A stretch of DNA of 64,000 nt, from contig NC_060108.1 in the NCBI RefSeq assembly GCF_021155765.1, positions 18,625,025 to 18,689,024 on the forward strand. The letters run 5' to 3'. The number at the start of each line of letters is the position of its first letter. Position 1 is the first letter of the stretch. Source of the DNA: Diprion similis. Taxonomy: Eukaryota; Arthropoda; Insecta; Hymenoptera; Diprionidae. Positions 1-14,642 of this stretch are shown here, one piece after another. The notes beneath the pieces are model-generated. The model was not told where the DNA came from, did no database searches, and saw nothing but the letters and a program-made list of their open reading frames with translations. A program made the position numbers and the translations under genes.

Positions 1-3000
1 TACCAAACTCCATGGCCTCAGGCGCAGCTTCCAGCAGATAGCCCTTGGGCCCGTTATCTTGGTCTTGTACCCGTCTATACAAGTAATTGCACCAATTCAA
101 GGGAAGTTGATGTCGCAGCTGACGACTGGGTCAGCTTCACCGAACCAGTGAGGCTCATATGGCTGTACTACATTCTTGCACTACAGTCTCAATTCCTAAT
201 TCAAAAACCTGTAAGTCTTTTACCTCGTTTTCGGAATTAAGTGAATAGACTTAAGTGGTTTGGAAATTTATTTGTTTGAACTTTATAAGAATCTCGACAA
301 TTGTTAACATCTAATGAAATTTCTGAAACGCACTACTATCATGTAAGAATAACTAATTGGGGACGAGGTTCTATGTCCCACGGCTGCTTATACTAACAAA
401 GCTTTGCAGGAAAAAAAAATGACACGATTTGGTGGAAAATTGGAGAACTTAGACACACCTTTGTCACGCCACGTGTCTGCGAGACGGAGAACACCCTCGC
501 AAAGATGGCAATCAGCGCGTCGGAAGGCTCGTGTAAGAGGAAAAGCCTCCAATCTCCGTGCATGGATATTATTACTTCAGATTAATTTATTTTAGCCTCA
601 CACATTGTCGATGTTTTTTTAACATACGTGTTCTGCTTTGAACTCACGCCATTGGATACAAATCTACTTTCAACTGCGAGAAAAGCAACCATTTCTGACG
701 TTAATATTTTTTAGGCCTTCTTCTCTGTATGTGTATTTAGGTGTCGAATATATTTTTATTTGCCATGTTCCTGCGGTAATTTTTGCGTTTTGCTACACTG
801 AATATGATTTTGGATGTTGCTACGTTTAGTTTGCCGTGTTTTAGGGGTTCAACCAGGCCATGACATCACAGCCTGACGAGAATACACCCGTACGTATGAA
901 GCTATCGCTAGAATTGCCTTTTTCTTAATGTGCCTAGCTTTTCAACTATATAATACCCATGTTTTAATCACTCGTCCACCTCCTTTTCATTAATTTGGTG
1001 CCTGGGAACAAGAAAATACGATACCGACATATGTATACATTTTTTACCATGTTTTAAAAATACTTGAATTGCTTTGTACAAGCATGCATGTATTAGTTAC
1101 AACAATGATGTTACTTTTATATATATATATATATATATAGATATATATCCTCATTTTCATAAAGCAACATGAAACAAGCTTCACGTTTTTTCAATCAATT
1201 CTGAATATTACCTATTGTAGTTAGAGATCGGTGCAAACTATAAAATCAAAACCTTCTAATCGAGATTTACTCCAAAGCTGATGCGGTTTGGTTCTGGACG
1301 GGCTGGACTTCTTCAAGATTCAACGGGTAGCGTCATTATTCAAGACGGGCATCACGATGACAGTATTCAGATGCAGTCCATGAGTGAAGGTGTGCACTGA
1401 GATGATTGATTTTAAACTTCTGTTGTGTAATATTAATCACTGAAAACATTACATTTTTTGGCAACTTCTTCTCTTCCAGGGGCCACAGAAGAGCAGCCTG
1501 GGGTATTTGAACAAGTTATCATGGCATTCTACGCAATATTTCAACTTATAATTCAGTCATCGTATTTGGCTACAAATATTGTCATGATGGTCAGTGCAAA
1601 AAAAGTGATATCAATCAATAGCATAATGATAACTCATAGATTTATCCATATTTTAGGCTTGGAGTATAACGTATCACAGTTGGACAACATTTGTTCTCCT
1701 ATTGTGGGCAATAATATTATGGATGGTGCCAAACAAGCGATCATGGATGATGAAGTGTTCTCCTTTCATCGTTATGTATGCAACTCTGCTACTAATCACG
1801 CAATTCATATTTAATTTGAACCTAACTAAGGATGAGCTACCAGATATGATTTATGATGTTGAACTCTCGCAGATTGGATTTACTAAAACTGACCAATTAC
1901 ATAGTTGGCATCTCCTTGTGAAGGTAATATTTAATTTTTTCGTTACAAATTACAATGCTATTCTATAGTGAGACAGCTTATGTTTGACATTGTATGCTGT
2001 TTCTTATAAAACTGAGAAAAATCTTACTTCTTCCTGTAATGAATTTATCTACAGTGTCTTTATACGACTATGTTTTGGATAACAATGAGACAATACATGG
2101 TGGAACGAAAACAACAACGCCGATCATCTGCCTTAAGAGATATGGTAGCTCCTCTTCATGTATCTGTCTCGACAGCAACTACAGCGATGCAACAAGAGAT
2201 GCCGGAGATAAGAAGTAAATTTATGAAAGATGTTGGAACATTAATTCAACGGATACTAACGAAATTTTGGATTGCTGTTGTCGCTATTATGTTATTCACC
2301 AGTGGTATCACCGGTGAGCGCATGACAGTATTTAGAATCATTTATATGTCGCTGTTCCTTGTCTTCGTCATCACTTTCCAGGTAAGAATTTTATCTCTTA
2401 TGGCTGCACGGGCATTCAGAATTGTCATCTAGACTGAGCAATTCATAAACGCAACTATGATTTTCAGATATCATGGTTTGCTTGGAGAAGAATGATGTAT
2501 GGATTTTGGATCACTGTTATTGCATACTCCGTCATTATGCTCATCCTTGTCTATACCTACCAATTTCACAAATTTGACGATTATTGGACATACATAAACG
2601 TTGATAAAGACTTGTAAGTAAATTATTAATTGAAAATTAGTAAAAAAATTTATTGCGTTCTGTATATTAGGTGCAAGTAAGATATGCTATTTATTTATTT
2701 TCCAGGCAGAAGGATATAGGCTTAGAAACATATCAGACGAAGGATCTTTTTGTACGCCTACTAACACCTACGTTTTTTGTCATAATCACCGTCGTGCAGA
2801 TGCACTATTTTCATCAAGACTTTTTGAACGTGACAGATATTGAAAAGATGAGGTATGTAAAAACATTCCTCAACGAATATGTGGAGTATTGATATTTTTT
2901 CGTTAAATTAAATTAATTTCAATTTATCATAGGCCTGTAGCAGCCACAGACGTCAGCCAAAATCAGACAAATGAACCTCAAGCAGAGACCTCAGTTGCCG

Positions 3001-6000
3001 CTGCTGTAGGACAAATACCAAGATCAATATACACGCTGAAGCAGTTGAAACGTATGTATTACTTTGTTACTTTCAATATAGGTGATACTAACGCAAAGTT
3101 GGAAATTATAGAAATGTCAAAGATGGAGAAAAAGGCACTTCTTCAACAAGTTCTAAAGCGCTTGCACAACTTCTATAACCATGTTTGGTTATTCCTGGAA
3201 ATTCACATGGAGAAAATTATATTTTCTTCAATGATGCTGCTCTGCGTCAGTGATGTAAGTTTTGTTTTGCACGATGTACTGCTGCGGTTATTACAATAAT
3301 GAAACACTCTATCTTTGACAGGTATGTGCAATTCACTTCCTGTTTGTCCTTACAATAGTGATAGCGATAAATCTTCGACAGAGCATACAGATAGCTGCAA
3401 TCAAGGTAATGACCGCGACTATAGCAGTTCTGATGGTCATTAAAATGCTCTATCAAATAGAATACATCAGCCACAACAGCTATGATAGGAATTGTACAGT
3501 AAGTGGATTATCGCAATGTCTTCTGAATCGTCGATTACATGAGAATAATGATTTGTATTATTTCCACAGAACAACATATCTGCTAATGACTCGCCACTTG
3601 CTTCGAACCAAACGATCTATAATATTGCAGAATGGATAGGAATGAGGAAAGAGCTACCAAACAGGCTGCCTATACTCTTGAAGGGATACATTGGCATAAT
3701 AACTGTAACTACGTTTCGAGGAATCATTTTAGTGCGACAAATGTTCTATAGGCAGATGAGAGGCCTCTCTTTGAAAACTCCACTGATCATGTTCCCAAGT
3801 ATCACAAGGAAAGACGCAGATATGGGAATCATTGAGTGTCTGAAGTTCTTGTTCAATTACGGGTTTTATAAATTTGGCCTTGAATTGTGTTTTATAGCAA
3901 TTATTGCTCTCATCAGCACCAGACTTGACTTTTATTCCGTACTCTACGCAGCCTGGCTGGGGTTTTTATACTGCTTCCGCAGACCCACATTGTCTAAATT
4001 ATGGCCGATTTTTCAGTGCTTTGGTATTCTGATCATACCCATACAATATTTCATTGTAGTTGCTCCACCACCATGGCTCTGCATTAGTGAGTATTTCTTT
4101 AAACTACAGTCCAGTTTCGAGGTACCCAATATTTGTACAAATACAAAAGTATGCTCCTTTTACAGAATACCCGTGGTATGAATCGGAGTTTCTTCGTGAT
4201 TTACAGGAGTGGATGTTCTTTCCAGACCCAGACTTTCCACCAAATTCAAAAAAACTTCTTTGTAAGTGTAATAAATATTCCAGTTCATTAGGAATATATT
4301 CAAACGTTGCATGATCTTGTTGTAGGTGACTTTTTTCTTCTACTCATGATCACACGTCAACGACTGGTCTTTTATATCGAGGCGTTGCAAAAAGAAACTG
4401 GTGAAGAATATTCAGCAGGTCATAATTACAGCGTGTATATGGATATGGAGAAACCACATTTTATTAATCCTGTGGGAGATTTTGTGTCACACGCTCATAC
4501 ATGGCTAGACGTCATTAAGCGGGGGGTACTCTCCAGCTTGCTCTGGATATCACTGTCCATCATGTTCTTAGCTGGTACCAACAGAACCAATCTCTTCTCG
4601 TTAGGATACTTGGTTGGAGCATTTGTGTTTCTCTGGCAGGGTAGTGATTTCTATCTTCGTCCGATAAGAATTATCCTAAAATGGTGGAACGTTTTGATTG
4701 GTTATAACATCACAGTCATTATGCTAAAGACAGTGTTACAAGGGATTGGATGCATATACATGGAAGAGGTTAGTCTAGTATTTTATATATATACCTATAT
4801 TATAATTTATACACTTGTTTAAGTGGTAACCCATCTATCATTTCATTGCACCAGCTCGAAGATTCTGCTTGTTGGCTTGTTCAACTCCTGGGTATTGCAT
4901 GCCTGAAGAAATTCAAGAGTAACGTACCTGGAGGTTTTATAGATGACAAGTGTCGGGTACCAAGGGAGGATATTGGAATGGTTTGGGATGCATTATGCTT
5001 TGCATTTCTGATAATGCAAAAGCGACTGTTCAAGAGCTATTACTTCTTCCATATCGTAGATGAGACCAAAGCAATGAGCATCCTAGCTTCTCGAGGTGCT
5101 GAACTCCTCGAAGAGTTACACGAAAAGAGAATAGAAAAGCAAGACTCAATGGAAAAAACAATTTTGGAAAAACTTAAATTCAAAATGGACAAGATCAAAG
5201 CGAGTCAAAAGAAAATAATGGGCCCTGTTTACAAAGATCCAGTTTCCCATCGTGCTGGTGAGTCTTGGCTCCATTTTCATACTTGCCCTGAAGAAGTCTT
5301 TTCTATCATTCATCAACTAGTCAAGCTCTACCCTATTTTGAATAAAAATTTATAGCAACCGTAACCTTTCATTACTGATCTCTATTTCCTGCGTACCCAA
5401 GACGGGACTGCACCTTTGGCACGCTCGCCGAGTGCCAGTTCCTGTGTATCGTCAGGGCATACACCACCTCAGGGCTATCAGACCCCGATTGATGAAGATG
5501 AACCAGCTCCGCTAACACCCCGGGCTGCGTCTCTATTGCAGGCGCCCACCCCAAACTCTGCTATAATGACCGTCTCCTTGGAGGGTTACCTTGAACCGAC
5601 TCGTATTTCCTTTGGTTCTCCTCCTAGCAGTGAACTCAATCCTCGTGGCCCATCCCCTGACGAAAGTTTTCCTGTATTCTCACCCCCGCCTTATGACCAA
5701 ACTCGTACTGATCAGCAAGCATCAACTACAAGGCATCGCCGTCAGTCCAGCTTTGTTGGACCACCTTGGTTAAATCTTCAGACCCCCAGGCAGTCCATCA
5801 TCTCATCGACGTCACGATCCCCGCATTCACATCATACGTGTAACCTTATAAACAGATCATATGTTGCCTGCAGCTCCTGGCTCCTGTACATAAGGGCTTA
5901 TATGCAGCACATATAGTAGAATTCAATGTACGTTTTTACTCGTGGCACCTTCAACCTCTTTTACCCTCCTTTTACCCTAACTGAGTCCAGGAAGAATAAG

Positions 6001-9000
6001 TTTCTTTTAAGACAGCACTTGAACTTTTGTATTTTATATAGGTTCTTATGCCGCCAACATGTTTTATTTGTGTAAATAACTTTATGATTTTTTTTCAGCT
6101 TTGACAGATATTATTTAATTTATGTGTTTTTATCAGATTTACTCTATCCAGGATCGCGACCATTGTACAGACGTCGTCCTCCAACGACTAACAGAGAGGG
6201 TAAATTCTACTTATCTGCTTAATATCAATTTTTCATTACATCCTATCCCTGCTCTAGTTCCAGCCCCTTCCACGATGTTCCATCAATCATCCAGTACTCC
6301 AATATAATTTGTGTACAACCGTAGTAAAATTATTGACAAATTTTCCAAAAAGTGTGGTCATCAATGTGTCCACAGCTAAGGAAACATACTCATAAGTAAA
6401 CTCTTTCTATTGTACAAGATTGTGTTGTAAATATGTACAAATTGCATGCTTCACTCTATGGTGCTCTGCGTGGAACAACAGTATTAACCGAATTGTATTT
6501 CTTTCTATGGCAATGTAGCCGTTAGATCCGGTGACTACTACATGTTTGACGATATGGATGATGACGATGTCAGTGAATTAGTTGCCGATGATGAAGATAA
6601 GAAGGAAGAGAAAAAACAACGAAAGCGAGACCCACCTGGACGTAGAATGACCATTTCAGAGGTGAGTTTGGTTACTCTACCTAAAGTTAGTGCGACTGTT
6701 GTCATTAAAAAAATACACCTTGTTGGGAATGACATTCAATATGATTTTATAATATTTGGAATGCTATGAAGAGCAGGACATTTAATAATGGGCCCTGGAG
6801 GTAAAGGGTAGTCTTCGTTTATCAGTGAGCCAGAATTTCATGTATCAGTCTCGCATTTTTTTTATCGATACCGCAGCATATCACTGGGGCTTTATTTCAT
6901 GTGGTTGAAGTAAAGAAGTAAAAAAAAAATTTAATTTTGGCTGGAAGATGATAAACGTGATTGAACGAGTCATGGTGCTTGCAGTTGGTGAACACTGTTT
7001 TAAAGACAGATATAGAGATAGCAACGCATGTCGCCTTGCACGGGGGAACGCCTCAAGATGCCCTCCAAATTCGACGGCGCAGTGAACCGATGACCCGCAA
7101 GAAATCATCAATGTCCTATCTCAGTGCTCGCTCTGAAACAGATACTGCTGCACCTGTTGATGTGAGACTCCCTTCAAAAACCTGCATGACATTACATGAT
7201 CATTCCCTGCCTGTCATGCTTAAGTTTCATTTTCTTTCACTATTTTTCTCCATCTCCTCCTCTTTGCTTTCTTCTTTTCACTCCAGTTACTGTCGCTGAT
7301 ACTCAAGGTGCTGTTCACACTGCCATTTTCTGTTCTAATGGAAACGCGTATGTGTTGAAAGTACTTGCCAACCGGTAGGTACATTGCATGCAAGACTCAG
7401 AGTACGATAGTGCTACCATCAAAGAATCGTAGTCAAGTAATTGAACACATCAAAATTTCATTCTTTCGTAATTAGTTCTATTTTTATTCTTTTCAGCTAC
7501 GCTAGCAGTAATTTGCTTCTACTTGCATTAACAATCTGTGCTCCTACACACTTGAAATGTTTTTTTTAAATTCATTCAGTTTTATATTTCACAGGATCGG
7601 GATGATGCTAGAAGTATAGATTCGGCAGACCAGGACGGAGCAGAAAGGGAGATGAGGGCGGATGATCTGACAAGGACTTCTATTCCCTCAGAGGATGAAG
7701 ATGAGAACGTGGAAGACGAGAAGAAAATTTCGATTACCACATACTTCAAGTTTGTCTGGGCGTTTATCAACAGTGCCATTGTGTCCATGACAAAACACTT
7801 GAATATTTACTCACAGGACTATCGGTACATACGAAAGGTTTTGACCGAAGAAAAAAAGAACTTGAAGGTTTGTACGTTGCACATTTCCAGGCACCGTTTT
7901 TGCCTCTATCTTTTATTCTTTGAATAATTCAACCGACCTGCTTTCACAAGCTACAGTTCTTGTCAACATTTCCAGCAAAAACCCGACTTCAGAACCGGTA
8001 CACGTTTGGGAATCAGTCAAATATGGCAACCAATAACTAAAACCCAACAAGCGTAAGTATCAAATCGTCGTCTCGTAGCCTGGTAGGTCAGTAGTCTAGC
8101 AGCCTAGTAGCTTGTATGGATATTTGATATAAATATTCAAATAAACAAACGTAGATAATGTAAAAGATTCATCCACGAATTACTGTTACAGTCGTAAACA
8201 GTAATTGCAGTACAGTCTAAAGACAGCAATATCGAAGCGAACAAAATTGTGAAGATAGAAACAGAAATTAATTTTGTCATTGCGACATAACTTGCAAAAG
8301 TTCAAAGTATGTTTATTCTATCTCTATCGCATAGTGCTGCAAAATTAGGGAATGAAAAGAGAATGTAATCACGTGATGGCTGTACAATACTGTAGCTGTT
8401 GCATGACCCACGCCCCTTAGCCTAACAGCTGGTAGATAAATGTGCTCGCTCCGACAGATCTTCGACATCAACGATCGGCAACAACACTGATGAAACATCC
8501 GAAGAGGGCAGCCGACCTGTGGGCCAACCCCGTCGCCTCCAAGATAGGTAGGAGCTTTAGTTATGCATGCTTGTAGCTTTTGATGGAACGCAGCTCAACA
8601 TATGCGCAGATAACTGATGTATTGTAGTGAGTTCTCTTGAGTGCTAATATAATCATATAACTTGCTAATTTAATCATATAATCATACAATTTGCTTCAGT
8701 AATAATCAGAAAACGGGTTTTAGTTTTTGGTAGCAGTAATAGCCATTGCTGTGTAGCTTAACAAACTATCGCCTGGAACATACTGACGAATTTTAGTGTA
8801 CACTTAATCCATTGAACATTAAACAAAATATGATTGTTATTTCCAGTGGTAATCAAAGTTTGAGGCAGATTAGTGTAATAAGTACATGGTGATTTTCACC
8901 AATGGCGTTAAAGCACTTGTTACCTCCTATGTTCAAATCGGCAATCATTGCTACTTTATTGGTAGAAAATGAAATGCAAATGGTGTAAAACTTGAAATCT

Positions 9001-12000
9001 ATTTTTGTTTTTCAATTCTACAACATTGTGATTACTTTGGTAGAATAACTTTAATAGCTATCATAAAAGCTGATGATTGAAAATGAAGAGAGATCTGTAA
9101 ATCCTGATATATTTTAATGCATTTACGGAGGATTGAACGTAGCTGACTCATTGAAGATAAAAAGTAGAACGATAGTGGTATTGTCTGTACCAGGAAAGAG
9201 AGCTCGCTGACGGTGCCGCACATTCGTATCCTGGCGCCTAGTTTGGAGCGAGGATTAGATATGTCTTCCTCCTCCTCCAGGTACTAATAATTCAGGCAGA
9301 AATTTGGCATTGCGTTTTACTCCACACGCCTCTATGCATGTAATTCTTCATATATATTGCACCCATACAAATCATCATGAATTAAACATGTTATATGCGA
9401 CTCTTGCATATTTATCCAAAAACAAATGCATGATTCTTAATAGGTAGTTTTTTTTCCTGTAAATATCTATATATTTCGCCTCCGCCTGACAAGTAAATCC
9501 CGCAAGGTGTCCCTCAATGATTTTAATAAAATTTTGAGCATCTGGTAGGTATGCATGGTATAAAAAAATATGCTGTCTGAATTAGCGCGATTTTGAAGTA
9601 AGAATTCTGGAAATCTCTCTGATTTTGTTTCGACTACTGTTACCTTCAAAAGGTATTCTCGGAAAAGCTTTAAATAAATTGAGGTATACTTGTGAGTGAA
9701 ATTTGTAAATAGCAGTACTCCATCGAATGCACCGTACGTGATCATTATCAAATAAAATTTCTGGTCTATTAGATTCCCGATTGACCATTTGTTAATATAT
9801 TTTCATAATCATGTCAATCATTATTTCAGTTGCAGATTTTTAAATCTGGCTTCTGGGCCGAGCTTTAAATGTGTTTTCATTGTTGACTCGTAGGGCAATA
9901 CAGACTGTTAATGTTACATGATGTATCTGGAAATACGGAAACGAAATTCAATAGAAAACAATCTGTGTTGATCTATTAGAGTATCAAAGTCCATATATTT
10001 CCCTGACCATGACGTGGTAATTTAATCCATAATTTCACAGTTCCATCATATCCCAAACAACTATATCACATCCAGATGAAGGTCAGGCAGAATTATCTGA
10101 AAAGGATCAACCACCGATAATCCAACTATTGGTTTCAATTTGGTTTGTGATATTAGCTCACTCTAACCTGATGTGCTACTTCATGGTGTTTCTTCATCAG
10201 ATTAAGAATGCTTCGATTTTATCGTTACCACTGCCATTAATGGTGTTTCTCTGGGGAACCCTGACAATACCAAGGCCCTCAAAAACCTTTTGGGTTACTC
10301 TGATTGCCTACACCGAGGTCAGTTTAAAAATTTTTTCATCACCTCATTGCACTTTAATTTCAATAATATTTTCAATTGTCTTTCAGATCGTCGTGATCAT
10401 AAAATGTGTATTTCAATTCGCGGTTCTCCCATGGAACAACGATGCCCCCACTAATAAGCCCTTCCTTGCTCAGAGAATAATTGGCATCGAGCGGAAATCA
10501 AACTATGCACTTTGGGACTTACTGATACTGCTTATCGTCTTCTTTCACAGGTAGGTTCAGATTGACTTCTTCATAAATAGTGCATGGGTTTACGCATCTG
10601 AACCTGCTAGTGAATACAAGGAACACAAGATATGAAAAGAAGACATTCAAAAACTTCTTATCACGAGTATATGTATGGCTGTGTTGGGCTTGGTGTTTAT
10701 GAACTAATTACCGATTTTGAAAAATTTTATTTTGGATAGACTGATGCTGAAATCTTTGGGACAATGGAACACTTCAACGCCAAAGGCAAGAAAAGTGATT
10801 CCTTCTCATTTGCTGATAGACACAACTCAGTCGCCAATCGTGGGTGATAGAGGACAAGGAGAACAAACTGTAGTCCGAACAGAAGATGTTTTAATTGAAG
10901 AGTACGATAATATCTTTATTACTGCTTCCTCTTTCTACATTCGTAATCATGACACTAACGTCAAGTGTGTGTTTTAGCAATAATCAGATACGAAGAGAAA
11001 GTTTGAGAAGATCAGGAGATGAAAGAGATCTTTCCTCGTTAGCTGGGGATAATGATAGAACTCTCATTATACGCACAGAAGAAATTGATCCATGTGATGA
11101 AAATTTAACCACTGCGATTGGCATGACGTAAGTTTTTAAAATGAACTGGTGAGGTGCAATGAAGGACTTCATACAGTACTTTTGGTTAATTAAAAGCAAT
11201 TATTATACTATATTCCAACCATTTTAAAATTTACAGTGCCAAAAAGTACGTAGAACCAATGAAGATATATTTCCAGAACATACTGAACGCCAATGGTAAA
11301 GAGAAGACCAATGTATATGCGTACATGTTCTTCTGTGATTTCTTCAATTTTCTCTTGATTATCTTTGGATTTTCAGCATTCGGAGTATGTGTAAAAATTT
11401 AAAGACAGCGTAACATTTTGTTACTCGGGGCCGTGAATTGCAGGGTTTTTAAATTTTAGACTCAACAAGGAGATGGTGGAGTAGCAGCATATCTATCTGA
11501 GAACAGAGTTCCGATGCCATTCCTGCTGATGCTGCTACTTCAGTTTGCACTTATTGTAATTGACCGAGCGCTCTTCTTACGGAAATACATTCTTGGAAAA
11601 TTGATTTTCCAGTACTGTCTAGTTGTAGGCATTCACATATGGATGTTCTTCATATTGCCAAGTGTCACTGAGAGGTACTGTTCATGCATGATCTAGTTTT
11701 AAAAATATTGAATTACGGATGCTAAATGTGTTTAATCATCTGTTCGACATTTTGCTTATGATAAACAGACAATTCAACGAAAAGCTACCACCACAAATTT
11801 GGTATATGGTGAAATGTTTCTACCTGTTACTAGCAGCGTATCAACTGCGTCTTGGCTATCCTACTCGCATACTTGGAAACTTTTTATGTAAAAAGTACAG
11901 CATCGTCAATTATTGTCTCTTCAAATTGTAAGTAAGGAATTGACTGCTGTATAAAAACAATTTGGATACTTCTTACTTTCTATTCAGTGATTGACCACAT

Positions 12001-14642
12001 ACTTTATTTGGCAGATTTATGATAGTTCCATTTCTTTTTGAATTACGAGCTGTCATGGACTGGATTTGGACTGATACATCAATGACAATCATGGATTGGT
12101 TTAAGATGGAAGATATTTTCGCTAGCATCTATCAACTCAAGGTTAGATCTTACGTGTTTAAATTAGAAATGTAGTACTTCAGTGCCTATAATATTGCAAT
12201 ATTTTTCACAAGGCATCCACCATAATCCTGTAGACTTGTATCAGTTATTGACATATTTCAGATGTCATCCTTTCAATTTACAGGTAAAGGTAATTATCCT
12301 GTTCACCTTAGTGCCCGTAGCTCTGCTCTGATCGTTGGATTTATTACATTCAATAAGTATTGTACCCTTAGTGTGAATCTCAAGTTTTACTTTAGCCCCT
12401 GCTCTACTAGTCTATACACATTTATCACCAAGCCTCAATTCCAAATAACATATTCAATTCCGCTAACAATGTTAAGTCACAGCAGGCAGGCGATAGGAAA
12501 ATTTAACTATACCCAAATATTATTTTTCTCTCACATCTTTCATCTCTTCATAACCACTCATTGTACATATGAAAATATATTGGCATATACAATGATTACA
12601 ACCATGCCTGTTGTGAAAATCTGATTTAGGTTTCCCTGGGCTTTTGTATACTTACATTTTATAAATAACAGTTATACACAAATATGCTAACCTTATACGG
12701 GGTTGGTCTGGAAATCTATTATAAAATTTTATGTTGTCATTGATAATAACAAATGTCAATATACAGTATATCCTAATACTTGAATCATGCAAAACTTAAA
12801 GAAGTTTTTTATGAAACAATTATTATGTGATGAAATAAATCTCATCGATAATTTAAACAGAGAAAAGTGGAGGAAGAAGTAGCAAGTTTTTAAATGTATG
12901 GATGCATGGTTTCTGAATTCATCAGACCAGAATTTTTATTTATTAAAATTATTAGTATCCGCAATCACTTTTCCACAACTTTATCAAATAACGATTCCTT
13001 TGCAGTGTATGAGGGGTGTCGAAACAGATTTTCCACAACCACGAGGTATCAAGAAGCAGCAAATGAGCAAGTATTTGACTGGTGGGATAGCCCTCTTTCT
13101 CATGATTGGCATAATTTGGTTCCCACTACTTCTATTCGCTCTTGGAGGCACTGTTGGAGTGTCGAACATACCCTACGAGGTATCCATGAAACTGCGCATA
13201 GGCTCCTACGAACCGATCTATGCCATGTCTGCGCAGAATAGCTCCATAACCACATATAGTGATACAGAATTCACTAAACTCCAGCAACTGTATGCGACTG
13301 ATCGCAGTGCGGCAACATTCCTTGAGAATTATATTCACTCAGACGTGGCAGCAGTCAAGTTGGGTGCATCATCAAGACGGCTATGGGCAATTTCACCTCC
13401 TGATTTGGACAGGTTTTAATTTTGATGATGTACTTGTTTTTGTGCATTGTTGTTATTCACTAGGCACTGATTATGAGTTATGTTTTTTTTTAGGCTGAAA
13501 GCAGAACTTAACTCGTCACTCACAGTCACGATGCACGTTGAGTGGTCTGTGGCCAGGAAAACAGATGTAAAAGATGTTGGCGAAGTAGCGACTACGCTAC
13601 GCGATATACAGTTACCGGCCACGATTAACGGGCAGCCAAATCGTCTGCGATTGGCTTTGCTGAAGATGCTCACATTGCAAGACCAGACCACAGATGGAAG
13701 CAGCGTTTCCTCAGAGATAATCACGTTGTTTAACGCTTTTCCAAAGTTCCTTAAAGTCACCAATAGACTGACTGATGTTGTGCCGCAGCTTATGAATTTT
13801 CCGGAAATAGGTGAAGTGTTTATAATTGTTCGTTTACTCACCCTAATGTGTTCTGTTTGGAATGTACCGAACAGAACATGAAATTTTCAAACAAATTTAT
13901 GCTAACCTTTGAACCGGTTGATTTTAGTTCGAGAAGATGAAACCAACACCGACTATTTGTATCGAAATGTAACGTTAATGCTGTCAGGAAACTTCAATTG
14001 TTGTGCTCCCCAAAAATGGTGGATAGTCAACGAGGACTGCACTGATATTATATACACGAATCGCCTCAAAGAGATTCCAGAAAACGATTGTAAAAATATC
14101 ATGATGCTTCTGTTCAATGACAAAGCATTCCCAAAGGAGCTCAGTTTCATCTCTGGAGTTGGGTAGGAATCATCATCGCCATTGCTTAAGCACCCAAATA
14201 AAAATAATATTTTTCATCTTCAGAATCCTTGGCTTGTATACGACAGCCGTCATCCTCGTCAGTCAGATGCTCAGAAGAAACGTGAGCGAAATGGCACCCA
14301 AAATAATGTTTGAAGATCTTCCATATGTTGATCGCATACTACGCCTCTGTCTGGATATTTACCTGGTGCGAGAAAGTGGGGAACTATGTCTAGAGGAGGA
14401 TCTATTCGCAAAGCTAATATTCCTCTACAGATCGCCGGAGACATTAATCAGGTCAATAAATTGTGATCAGAATTAATTTTCATTACGAAATATATTATTT
14501 TACCAAAAGAAAACAAAAGACTCTAAGTCAAAATTAACGTTACAGATGGACACGTCCTCCAGAGCCTGGGGAACAAGCTGATGACAATGAGGACGGAAAT
14601 GCAGAGGAACGTGAAGAACATGGCGGTATGCAGGCTGCGTAA
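1..14642 (+). CDS. Piezo: Piezo-type mechanosensitive ion channel (5'-partial)
   Basis: Very large multi-pass plasma-membrane protein that forms a trimeric, stretch-gated cation channel. The reading frame is open from base 1, so the N-terminus lies upstream. I join 37 exons: 1-210, 410-532, 845-889, 1278-1389, 1480-1589, 1657-1923, 2055-2381, 2468-2613, 2706-2852, 2933-3051, 3082-3254, 3322-3498, 3570-4086, 4166-4261, 4326-4768, 4855-5257, 5402-5839, 6137-6199, 6519-6661, 6985-7161, 7595-7867, 7976-8052, 8458-8547, 9194-9280, 10041-10317, 10387-10550, 10740-10901, 10978-11127, 11237-11384, 11460-11674, 11769-11927, 12015-12141, 13006-13412, 13494-13810, 13928-14162, 14224-14451, 14546-14642. 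These total 7449 nt, exactly 2482 residues plus stop. Exon 12015-12141 encodes PFLFELRAVMDW, the family signature PFx2Ex6W, followed by YQLK joining CMR in the next exon. After it come the extracellular cap and the last pore helix. Exons 5402-7161 encode a hydrophilic, D-rich cytoplasmic stretch. Family certain; a few mid-gene junctions (5839/6137, 10901/10978) are less secure. Confidence 0.96.
1119..1148. repeat. (TA)n microsatellite
   Basis: About fourteen TA units, interrupted once by TAG, in a Piezo intron. Confidence 0.85.

Noticed and set aside
7286-7373. Possible extra Piezo exon with acceptor CTCCAG and donor CG/GTAGGT.
   Set aside because: Its open frame does not match the phase of the flanking exons, which join to each other directly in frame.
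12262-12624. 120-codon frame in the Piezo intron between 12141 and 13006.
   Set aside because: The flanking exons encode the conserved YQLK-CMR junction directly, so an inserted exon would break the pore region.
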